Shown piece after piece: positions 1 to 5,793 of a stretch of 7,235 nt of DNA. The stretch is taken from assembly GCA_007116205.1 (NCBI GenBank), contig SKIY01000101.1, positions 1-7,235 of the forward strand, in the 5' to 3' direction. Source of the stretch: Candidatus Izemoplasma sp. GTDB lineage: Bacteria > Bacillota_I > Bacilli_A > Izemoplasmatales > Izemoplasmataceae. Each line of letters starts with the position of its first letter. Positions within the stretch are counted from its first letter, which is position 1. The notes under the pieces are model-generated. The model ran no database searches. It was not told the DNA's origin and saw nothing but the letters and a program-made list of their open reading frames with translations. The position numbers and the translations under genes are program-made.

Positions 1-10
1 AGGGTTGATA

Positions 11-19
11 TGGTAGAAT
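11..19 (+). promoter_or_regulatory. Extended -10 promoter for the YcjF-like/M29-like gene pair
   Basis: TGG followed by TAGAAT (14-19) matches the extended -10 form TGnTATAAT with one mismatch. A -35 box at normal spacing would lie left of the window, so it cannot be judged. Transcription is predicted to start near 25-27, only a few bases before the SD at 30-37. The match is short, but it resembles the two other promoters in this window. Confidence 0.55.
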
Positions 20-29
20 AGTATATATG

Positions 30-37
30 AAAGGGGG
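30..37 (+). promoter_or_regulatory. Ribosome binding site that fixes the first gene's start at 45
   Basis: AAAGGGGG lies 7 bases before the ATG at 45. An in-frame ATG at 27 sits upstream of this site and almost on the predicted transcription start. Using it would require leaderless initiation and would translate the SD itself, so the ATG at 45 is preferred. Confidence 0.8.
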
Positions 38-44
38 CGCTTTT

Positions 45-977
45 ATGAGTAAAAAAGCGTTTTGGGTATTGGTTTTAGTTGGTGTGTTGCTTTTGTTAGC
101 GTTTGTTGTAATATCGAATGCGATTAGTGTGGGTGAACGGTTAAGAAGTATTCATGTCTATTTAGAGTATGCTTTTTATGGCATTGCTGTGATATTGATA
201 TATGTGTTGATTATTAATCCATTAAGGGTAATCTTTTTTGCGCCAACATTTAGTATTGAAGCACTCGCCGGAGAAAAGAAAAATGCGCGTGTATACCGCG
301 GCGCTGCGAAAAATTTATTGCGCATGGATTCTGTTAGTGACGTCGATAAAGCGTCTTTACGGGAACATTTAAATGATGATGCGTTGCTACCACAAACCTT
401 AAAAGGGGTATTTAACGGATCGGTTCGTAAAAATATTGATGCTATTATTATTTCACATTCTAAAACAGTGTTAATGACAACGGCGATTTCACAAAATGGT
501 AATTTGGATATGTTTGCGGTTATTACGACAAACATTCGTATGATTCGGGCGATTGTTGAGGCGTGTGGATTTCGACCGAGCTATACAAACTTAGCAAAGC
601 TGAGTTTAAATGTCGCGGTGACGGCGATGATTGCTGAGGGGTTAGAAGATGTGAACTTTAACGAGATGTTGCCGTCTAAGTTTGGTGAAGCGTTGAGTGA
701 TTTACCGGTGGTAAGAACTGCAACAAATTCAATATTTCAAGGGATCTCGAATGGGTTGTTAACGTGTCGTGTTGGGGTTGTGACGCGTCGTTATTTGTTT
801 GCTGATAATCAGCTGATGACAAAAAGAGAACTGCGACTCGCTTCGTATAAAGAATCATTTAGGTTGATGCCACAAGTCATTTCTGAAGGGCTTATTGCTT
901 TTCCTAAAGGCGTCGTTAACTTTGTATTAAAACCGTTTAAAAAGAATCCATTTACTAAGAAAGGTGAGACAAAATGA
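45..977 (+). CDS. YcjF/DUF697-like integral membrane protein
   Basis: Encodes 310 residues from the SD-supported ATG. Two strongly hydrophobic segments at about residues 6-27 and 42-66 should anchor it in the cytoplasmic membrane, with a large C-terminal part (about 70-310) probably cytoplasmic. The C-terminal region has moderately hydrophobic stretches at about 184-199 and 226-246. The second contains G-L-L-T-x-R-x-G (237-244), which resembles the conserved C-terminal block of E. coli YcjF. The layout of two N-terminal membrane segments followed by a domain of about 200 residues also fits that family. Bacterial YcjF is often linked to the GTPase-like YcjX, but no GTPase motifs are seen here and the molecular role is unknown. 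The last four bases overlap the start of the next gene (ATGA), implying translational coupling. The membrane prediction is firm. The family assignment is by recalled resemblance and is moderate. Confidence 0.65.
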   Translation: MSKKAFWVLVLVGVLLLLAFVVISNAISVGERLRSIHVYLEYAFYGIAVILIYVLIINPLRVIFFAPTFSIEALAGEKKNARVYRGAAKNLLRMDSVSDVDKASLREHLNDDALLPQTLKGVFNGSVRKNIDAIIISHSKTVLMTTAISQNGNLDMFAVITTNIRMIRAIVEACGFRPSYTNLAKLSLNVAVTAMIAEGLEDVNFNEMLPSKFGEALSDLPVVRTATNSIFQGISNGLLTCRVGVVTRRYLFADNQLMTKRELRLASYKESFRLMPQVISEGLIAFPKGVVNFVLKPFKKNPFTKKGETK

Positions 978-2197
978 TTGATTATAGTATTTATGCAGAA
1001 CTCATTTTAGCGAAAGCGGTGAATTTGCAAGAACAAGAAGATTTATTGATTAATGCACCGATTGAAGCGTATGAATTTGTGGATGCGTTGGTTTTAGCGG
1101 CATATAAAGATTTTAAAAGTGGTACGGTGCATATTAATTGGCAAGCACCAACGCTTTCTAAATATAAGATTAATTATGGTAACGAAAAAGTATTAGGTGA
1201 TATTCCTAATTATGTACTTGCACGTTATGATACCATGTTAAAACGTAAAGCAGCGATATTAAATATTACATCGAGTATGTCTAGTGAAATGCAAAAAATC
1301 GATCCCAAACGAATGAAGCAAGCAAGCGAGCTTTCTAGTCCTAAAGTGCGCCCGTTTGATCAAAAGATGTTTCATGAGTTAAAGTGGTCATTGGTGCCAT
1401 TTCCGACGCTTGATTGGGCAAAGCGCATTTACCGAAAAGAAAGTGAAACGGTAGCGGCTGAAAAGTTGAAAGAGGCTTTTGAGTATATGATGCATCTAGA
1501 TGAGAAAGAGCCACTTAAAGCGTGGGATTATCAGTTTGAAACGCTTGAAAAAAGACGCGATTTATTGAATAAAAAGCAGTATAAAATGCTTAAGTTTCGA
1601 TCAAAAAACACGCAGTTAGATTTGCCTTTGGCTGAAAACCATAAATGGCAAGGTGGTCGTGAGTACCATGCTGAGGGGATGTTTATTAGACAGTTGCCTG
1701 ATTATAAAATATCGACTGCGCCGCATAAGTTTGGGGCTGAGGGTACGGTGCGATTTACGACGCCAATCAATGTGCGTGGACAGATTTTAAAGCCGTTTAC
1801 GATTAGTTTTGAAGCGGGTAAAGTTAAACAAATAATAAGTGATCAAAAAGCGATTATTGAAAAACTGATTGCGGTGGATGAGGGAGCTGCTTTTCTTGGG
1901 AAGGTTACTTTGATTGGCGATGAGTCTCCGGTTAAACATTTGAAAACATTCTTTTATATGGGGCTAATCGATCTTAACTATGGTTCTAGTATTGCGTTAG
2001 GACACGCTGATCCACGGATGCTTGATGGTGGCACTAAATTAAACCGAACAGGGTTAGAAGAAGCAGGATTAAACCAAAGTCGGATTCATGTGGAAGCGGT
2101 ATTAGCCAGTCCTGATATGAAAGTGTATGGTGTAAACAATGATGGTGAAGAAGAACTGATTATGGATCAAAATGCTTTTACAGGTGTGTTTGCATAA
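974..2197 (+). CDS. M29 aminopeptidase-like protein, probably catalytically dead
   Basis: Encodes 407 residues, the usual length of M29 aminopeptidases (AmpS, PepS, AmpT, about 410). Family landmarks run end to end: YAELILAKAVNLQ near the N-terminus, DPKRMKQAS (110-118), LPDYKISTAPHK (241-252) where the family has NxPTEEVFTAP, LGKVTLIG (308-315) for LGEVALVP, SSIALGHADP (338-347) for CHxALGxAYP, and NQSRIHVE (367-374) for NxSxIHxD. Against the ligands I recall from Thermus AmpT (Glu250, Glu316, His345, Tyr352, His376, Asp378), this protein has Tyr244, Lys310, Ser339, Asp346, His372 and Glu374. Only His372 is kept and Glu374 is conservative. Spacing between sites is preserved through 346, so the differences are substitutions, not misalignment. 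Inference: it cannot hold the two-metal centre and acts as a binding or scaffold protein, or has a new activity. The frame is intact and normally coded, arguing against a decaying gene. The SD AAAGGTGAG (960-968) lies inside the upstream gene, with which it shares an ATGA overlap. The next sequence downstream is a terminator. Confidence 0.85.
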   Translation: MIDYSIYAELILAKAVNLQEQEDLLINAPIEAYEFVDALVLAAYKDFKSGTVHINWQAPTLSKYKINYGNEKVLGDIPNYVLARYDTMLKRKAAILNITSSMSSEMQKIDPKRMKQASELSSPKVRPFDQKMFHELKWSLVPFPTLDWAKRIYRKESETVAAEKLKEAFEYMMHLDEKEPLKAWDYQFETLEKRRDLLNKKQYKMLKFRSKNTQLDLPLAENHKWQGGREYHAEGMFIRQLPDYKISTAPHKFGAEGTVRFTTPINVRGQILKPFTISFEAGKVKQIISDQKAIIEKLIAVDEGAAFLGKVTLIGDESPVKHLKTFFYMGLIDLNYGSSIALGHADPRMLDGGTKLNRTGLEEAGLNQSRIHVEAVLASPDMKVYGVNNDGEEELIMDQNAFTGVFA

Positions 2198-2226
2198 AAA
2201 AAGACCGCTTGGTCTTTTTTTATTTT
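2198..2226 (+). terminator. Bidirectional intrinsic terminator between convergent genes
   Basis: A hairpin with AAAAAGACC (2198-2206), loop GCTT (2207-2210) and GGTCTTTTT (2211-2219) is followed by more T residues to 2226. The G/C core is only four pairs, extended by A-T pairs. On the minus strand it also ends in a run of T, so it can stop both the M29-like transcript and the convergent M42 transcript. It begins immediately after one stop codon, and its right arm touches the stop codon of the minus-strand gene at 2220-2222. Confidence 0.85.
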
Positions 2227-3242
2227 ATATAGTAATACAGTAACTTAATGGTGTTTTCTAATGCGCTATAGTGGGTGCGCTCCATGCCGTGAGAGGCGTG
2301 GACACCAGGGCCGATTAAACCACCTTTAATATCGTTCCCACCACGCAGTGCAGCGCTAACGTCTGAACCATAATAAGGATATATATCTACAGCATAACTA
2401 AGCTTTTCTTGTTTAGCTATGGCCGCAAAACTGTTGGTGATGTCGTAATCATATGGCCCGCTAGAATCTTTTGCGCAAATCGATACATCGTATTCAGTAC
2501 ATGATAAGTCATCCCCAATACAGCCCATATCGACTGCGACCATTTCGTCTAGTTCTGGGATGAAAGCCGCACCATGACCAACTTCTTCATAGGTTGAAAT
2601 AATGATTTTTAAGGTTTGTTTTGGGGTGGTGTTGGTATCTTGTAAAAGTTTTATGAGTCCGAACATGCTTGCAACATTGATTTTATCATCTAAAAACCTT
2701 GATTTGATGAACCCGCTCGGTGTGATGGTGGTTTTCGGATCGAAAAAGATGTAATTACCGACTTCAATCCCTAACTTTTGAACATCTTCTTTCGATTTGA
2801 CAACTTCATCAATACGGACGATCATGTTTTCTGGGTTGCGGACTTTGGTATTGGCGTCTTTATAAACATGGACGGCAGGACTTGTGGATAAAAATGTTCC
2901 TGTGTAACGTTTGTCGTCACGGGTTTGAATCGTGCAGTATTCGCCATCCATCGTTGGCCATGACGGGCCACCGATGGTGGTAAATTTTAAAGTACCGTCA
3001 CTGCTTATTGACCGCACCATCGCACCTAAGGTATCGACATGAACACTTAACCCTAGGGTTTTAGGTGTCCGACCAGGCACGGTGAGAATTAGGTTTCCTT
3101 TTTTGGTTTGTTCTGTTTTTAAATTGTATTGCTTTGCTTCGCTTTTAATGCGTTCTACGATTGCTTTAGTATACCCGCTCGGGCTTGGAATCATTAAAAT
3201 TTCTTGCGCTAAATCTAAGATATAGTTTTTATCTAATTTCAT
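2220..3242 (-). CDS. M42-family metallo-aminopeptidase (glutamyl aminopeptidase/deblocking type)
   Basis: Encodes 340 residues, the normal M42 length, from the ATG read at 3242-3240. M42 enzymes are cytoplasmic, usually large oligomeric two-metal aminopeptidases that trim peptides. The metal and catalytic positions are all visible: HVD at 68-70, LDDK (Asp185, bridging), EE at 219-220 (general base plus ligand), VDMG (Asp238), and a C-terminal His in SHGMERTH (His324 by alignment with the RYxH motif; His318 is the alternative). No signal peptide is seen. The GVHASHGMERTH ending resembles, from memory, the M42 subgroup found with N-acetylglutaminylglutamine amide cassettes, but no such partner genes are here, so substrate is not assigned. 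An in-frame ATG at 3281 would add 13 residues encoded by the promoter and SD, so it was rejected. It stands alone as a single-gene unit, convergent with the M29-like gene and divergent from nadD. Confidence 0.9.
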   Translation of the reverse strand: MKLDKNYILDLAQEILMIPSPSGYTKAIVERIKSEAKQYNLKTEQTKKGNLILTVPGRTPKTLGLSVHVDTLGAMVRSISSDGTLKFTTIGGPSWPTMDGEYCTIQTRDDKRYTGTFLSTSPAVHVYKDANTKVRNPENMIVRIDEVVKSKEDVQKLGIEVGNYIFFDPKTTITPSGFIKSRFLDDKINVASMFGLIKLLQDTNTTPKQTLKIIISTYEEVGHGAAFIPELDEMVAVDMGCIGDDLSCTEYDVSICAKDSSGPYDYDITNSFAAIAKQEKLSYAVDIYPYYGSDVSAALRGGNDIKGGLIGPGVHASHGMERTHYSALENTIKLLYYYIK

Positions 3243-3248
3243 CTTTTT

Positions 3249-3255
3249 CACCTCT
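3249..3255 (-). promoter_or_regulatory. Ribosome binding site for the M42 peptidase
   Basis: On the minus strand AGAGGTG lies 6 bases before the ATG at 3242. It is a strong SD and decides this start over the in-frame ATG at 3281. Confidence 0.85.
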
Positions 3256-3289
3256 ATCGTATTATAGCATATTGACACCAATTCTATCG
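3253..3289. repeat. Pair of 7-base direct repeats flanking the M42 promoter
   Basis: TCTATCG occurs at 3253-3259 and 3283-3289, 30 bases apart start to start, about three helical turns. The copies bracket the minus-strand -10 box: one at the predicted transcription start, the other where a -35 box would be. This spacing could suit a repressor, but a 7-base match in AT-rich DNA can arise by chance. Confidence 0.25.
3261..3269 (-). promoter_or_regulatory. Extended -10 promoter for the M42 peptidase
   Basis: The minus strand reads TGC then TATAAT, a perfect extended -10 (TGnTATAAT). No good -35 box is seen 16-18 bases upstream (around 3283-3289). The predicted transcription start is near 3254-3256, at the 5' edge of the SD, which would give an untranslated leader of only about 12-14 bases. 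Confidence 0.75.
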
Positions 3290-3305
3290 CTAAAAGCTGA
3301 GTTTA

Positions 3306-3314
3306 TGATATAAT
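3306..3314 (+). promoter_or_regulatory. Extended -10 promoter for the nadD-nadE-mnmA operon
   Basis: TGA then TATAAT (3309-3314) is a perfect extended -10. Nothing close to TTGACA lies 16-18 bases upstream; the TTGACA at 3272-3277 is 31 bases away and out of register. The predicted transcription start is near 3320-3322, right at the SD. It is back to back with the M42 promoter, the two -10 boxes lying about 42 bases apart. Confidence 0.8.
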
Positions 3315-3320
3315 GATTAC

Positions 3321-3328
3321 GAGGTGAT
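3321..3328 (+). promoter_or_regulatory. Ribosome binding site for nadD
   Basis: GAGGTGAT lies 3-4 bases before the ATG at 3332, measured from its last base, or 5 bases counting from the GAGGTG core. It starts at about the predicted transcript 5' end, so the leader is almost nothing but the SD. Confidence 0.75.
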
Positions 3329-3331
3329 TGT

Positions 3332-3904
3332 ATGCACGTAGTATATGGGGGTGCTTTTAACCCACCGACCATTGCACATTTAGAAGTTTTTTATTATATA
3401 GACGATCGTCTTCCGGTGACAAGATTCACTTATTTACCCGTGTCGAGTGCGTATACAAAAAGCTCACTCGTCAGTAACTATCACCGCCTTAAGATGCTTG
3501 AACTGATGACGAAATCCGTCGATAAAATCGTTATAAGTGACCTTGAAATGCGCGATGAATTGTTTGAGGGGACCTATCAATCATTGGTTCGGTTATCAGA
3601 TGATTCACGTGAAGAAGTGGCATTTGTAATTGGGGCTGACAATGTCAGTGACTTATCGGATTGGAAAATGGCGTCATCACTTTTAGGTGAGTTTAAACTT
3701 ATTGTGCTTGGGCGGAATGGTATCGATGTACGAACAATCATCGATTCTGATGATTTTTTATCTAAGTACCGCGATAATTTTATTGTTTTAGATGACTTTA
3801 ATTGTGATGTCTCGAGCACAGCATTTCGTGATACCCTTGACCCATCAATGGTACATGAAGATGTGTATCAATATATTGTTGATCAAGATTTATACAAGAG
3901 GTGA
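3332..3904 (+). CDS. nadD: Nicotinate-nucleotide adenylyltransferase
   Basis: Encodes 190 residues, normal for NadD. The cytoplasmic reaction is nicotinate mononucleotide plus ATP to nicotinate adenine dinucleotide and pyrophosphate, the penultimate step of NAD synthesis. The nucleotidyltransferase fold shows in GGAFNPPTIAH (6-16), the family's VIGADNVSDLSDW block (99-111), and VSSTAFR (160-166), equivalent to the ISSTxIR motif. The C-terminal VYQYIVDQDLY also matches the usual NadD ending. One oddity is that the first His of the usual HxGH is Thr13 and the Gly is Ala15, leaving T-I-A-H. CoaD naturally has TxGH, so activity is still expected, and the neighbouring NAD synthetase supports the NAD assignment. 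It is the first gene of the operon, with its own promoter. Its stop codon is embedded in the SD of nadE. Preference for nicotinate over nicotinamide mononucleotide is not visible in the sequence. Confidence 0.88.
   Translation: MHVVYGGAFNPPTIAHLEVFYYIDDRLPVTRFTYLPVSSAYTKSSLVSNYHRLKMLELMTKSVDKIVISDLEMRDELFEGTYQSLVRLSDDSREEVAFVIGADNVSDLSDWKMASSLLGEFKLIVLGRNGIDVRTIIDSDDFLSKYRDNFIVLDDFNCDVSSTAFRDTLDPSMVHEDVYQYIVDQDLYKR
3896..3904 (+). promoter_or_regulatory. Ribosome binding site for nadE, overlapping the nadD stop
   Basis: AAGAGGTGA contains the nadD stop codon (3902-3904) and ends 5 bases before the ATG at 3910. It supports 3910 as the nadE start over the in-frame GTG at 3901, which lies inside the SD. 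A ribosome finishing nadD would sit on this site, so coupled translation is likely. Confidence 0.8.
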
Positions 3905-3909
3905 TTTTT

Positions 3910-5781
3910 ATGTACTATAAAGATTTTGTAAAAGTAGCGAGTGTCACCCCCAAGTTAGAAGTGGGAAACCCAACGTATAACGTTACACAAATGCTTAAAA
4001 TATTAAAAGATCTTCGCTCAAGTATTGCGGTTTTTCCTGAACTTGGGATTACAGCGTATACGTGTAATGATCTTTTCTTTCAACATGGCTTATTAGAAGA
4101 AACGGAAGCGCAAATTGCACGCTTATTAAAAGAAAATCCATTTCCGGGTATTTTGGTTATTGGAGCCCCTTTAGAAATAGATGGTATTTTATACAATAGT
4201 GCCTTCGTGATTCAAAAAGATAAACTGTTAGGGATTGTACCGAAGTTTTATTTACCGAACACCCAAGAGTTTTATGAAAAACGGTGGTTCACGAGCGGGT
4301 ATGATATTGTTAAAAAGGTAAAGATGTTACGGTATTTAGATCAAGTTGTGCCATTTGGTTCAATTATCTTTAGAAGTGATGATGGCCGCATTAGTTTCGG
4401 CATTGAGATTTGTGAAGATATGTGGGCACCGATTTCACCAGGAAATTTGCTCGCTTTAAACGGTGCGAAGATGATTCTTAACTTAAGCGCATCGAATGAA
4501 TATTTAAATAAGCGAGAAATTCGTCGCAGAACGATTATTGAGCATAGTCGTCGTAATGCAGGTGCTTATGTATATTCGAGTGCTGGGGTGAATGAGTCGA
4601 CGAGTGAAACGGTTTTTAGCGGACATAATGTCATTGCACAAAATGGTGAGCTATTAATAGAAACAGAGAACTTCTCTCAAGAGAGCGAAGTTATTTATGC
4701 GGATATTGATTTATCTAAAATTTCTTTTTCACGTAAAATGAATTCGTCGTTTAGAGATACTTTAAATAAGTTTGAGTTTGATACGGTAACGGTTGACTTA
4801 CATTTAGATAAAAGTGATGAGTTTACGTTTGAAGAAGCGTTTGATCAAACACCGTTTGTCCCAAAAACCAATGAAATTGCGGCGTTTGAAAAAATTGCGA
4901 CATTACAAGAAAATGCTTTGATTAAAAGAATGAAACATATTGGCGCATCATCGATTATTGTTGGGGTGAGCGGCGGATTAGATTCAACGCTTGCAATGCT
5001 TATTGCGACACGCGTTGCGGATCAGCTGAAGATGGATAGAAAGCATATATTCGGTGTTACGATGCCTGCGTTTGGAACGACAGATCAGACATTGAAACAA
5101 GCAAAAATGTTGATTAAACATTTAGGTGTAACGTTAAAAGAAATTGATATTCGAGATCATGTGAATGATCATTTCGCGTTGATCGGACATGATTCTGAAA
5201 CCACGGATGCTACTTATGAAAACACCCAAGCAAGAGCGCGTACGATGATTTTAATGAACCTTGCGAATATGAAAAACGGAATTGTATTGGGTACTGGTGA
5301 TATGAGTGAGTTAGCGCTTGGTTGGTGTACTTATAACGGCGACCAAATGAGTATGTATGGTATTAATGCCGGTATTCCAAAAACGCTTGTGCGGTTTATG
5401 ATGGCGCATTATGCAGAAGAAAAATTCGGTAAAAAAATCGAGAATGTTGTACATGATGTGTTAGAAACGCCGATTTCACCAGAGCTTATTTTAAATCAGC
5501 TTACTGAAGATGTCATTGGCAAGTATGAAGTGAATGACTTTATTTTGCATCGCTTTTTACGCTTTGGCGATACTGAAAGTAGAATTGCATGGTTGATTAC
5601 GAAAACATTTGATTTGGATAAAGAAGCGAGTCAAAATTACGTTAAAAACTTCTTTAGCCGTTTTTATAGTCAACAATTTAAACGTCAAGCAACCCCAGAT
5701 TCACCTAAAATTCTTGACATCTCACTCTCCCCTCGCGGCGATTTACGGATGCCAAGTGATGTAAATAAAACGAAGCAATAA
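3910..5781 (+). CDS. nadE: Glutamine-dependent NAD(+) synthetase
   Basis: Encodes 623 residues from the SD-supported ATG. It converts nicotinate adenine dinucleotide to NAD, using ATP and ammonia taken from glutamine. The N-terminal nitrilase-type glutaminase domain (about 1-285) has its whole triad: Glu44 in FPELGITAY, Lys112 in VPKFYLPN, and Cys168 in IEICEDMW. The C-terminal synthetase domain (about 325-600) has the PP-loop SGGLDS (354-359) and GTGDMSELALGW (461-472) with the following YNGDQMSMYGIN stretch, typical of the NaAD/ATP site. The full two-domain length means it does not depend on free ammonia, unlike the short form of about 270 residues. In this fold family ammonia passes through an internal tunnel in an oligomer; this is family knowledge, not seen here. 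It follows nadD by 5 bases and precedes mnmA by 12. No key residue is missing. Confidence 0.96.
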   Translation: MYYKDFVKVASVTPKLEVGNPTYNVTQMLKILKDLRSSIAVFPELGITAYTCNDLFFQHGLLEETEAQIARLLKENPFPGILVIGAPLEIDGILYNSAFVIQKDKLLGIVPKFYLPNTQEFYEKRWFTSGYDIVKKVKMLRYLDQVVPFGSIIFRSDDGRISFGIEICEDMWAPISPGNLLALNGAKMILNLSASNEYLNKREIRRRTIIEHSRRNAGAYVYSSAGVNESTSETVFSGHNVIAQNGELLIETENFSQESEVIYADIDLSKISFSRKMNSSFRDTLNKFEFDTVTVDLHLDKSDEFTFEEAFDQTPFVPKTNEIAAFEKIATLQENALIKRMKHIGASSIIVGVSGGLDSTLAMLIATRVADQLKMDRKHIFGVTMPAFGTTDQTLKQAKMLIKHLGVTLKEIDIRDHVNDHFALIGHDSETTDATYENTQARARTMILMNLANMKNGIVLGTGDMSELALGWCTYNGDQMSMYGINAGIPKTLVRFMMAHYAEEKFGKKIENVVHDVLETPISPELILNQLTEDVIGKYEVNDFILHRFLRFGDTESRIAWLITKTFDLDKEASQNYVKNFFSRFYSQQFKRQATPDSPKILDISLSPRGDLRMPSDVNKTKQ

Positions 5782-5793
5782 GGATTTGATAGT

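Noticed and set aside
27..44. Alternative upstream ATG at 27 adding six residues to the YcjF-like protein
   Set aside because: It precedes the strong SD (30-37) and lies at the predicted transcription start. The ATG at 45 has ideal SD spacing. Leaderless initiation at 27 cannot be fully excluded.
176..858. Minus-strand open frames at 176-535 and 676-858
   Set aside because: They lie wholly within the YcjF-like gene, have no SD or family resemblance, and look like shadows of the real frame.
3272..3277. Perfect TTGACA as a -35 box for nadD
   Set aside because: It is 31 bases from the TATAAT at 3309, far from the usual 16-18, and no -10 box lies at the right distance. It is probably chance in AT-rich DNA.
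3243..3281. Upstream in-frame ATG for the M42 gene on the minus strand (13 extra residues)
   Set aside because: The extra codons cover the extended -10 box and the SD, so they would lie upstream of or at the transcript start. The extra residues do not resemble an M42 N-terminus.
3577..3819. Minus-strand open frame inside nadD
   Set aside because: It is antisense to a well-supported gene, of low complexity (Ser-rich), and has no SD or recognisable domain.
3901..3909. GTG start for nadE
   Set aside because: It lies within the SD of the ATG at 3910, and no separate SD precedes it at proper spacing.
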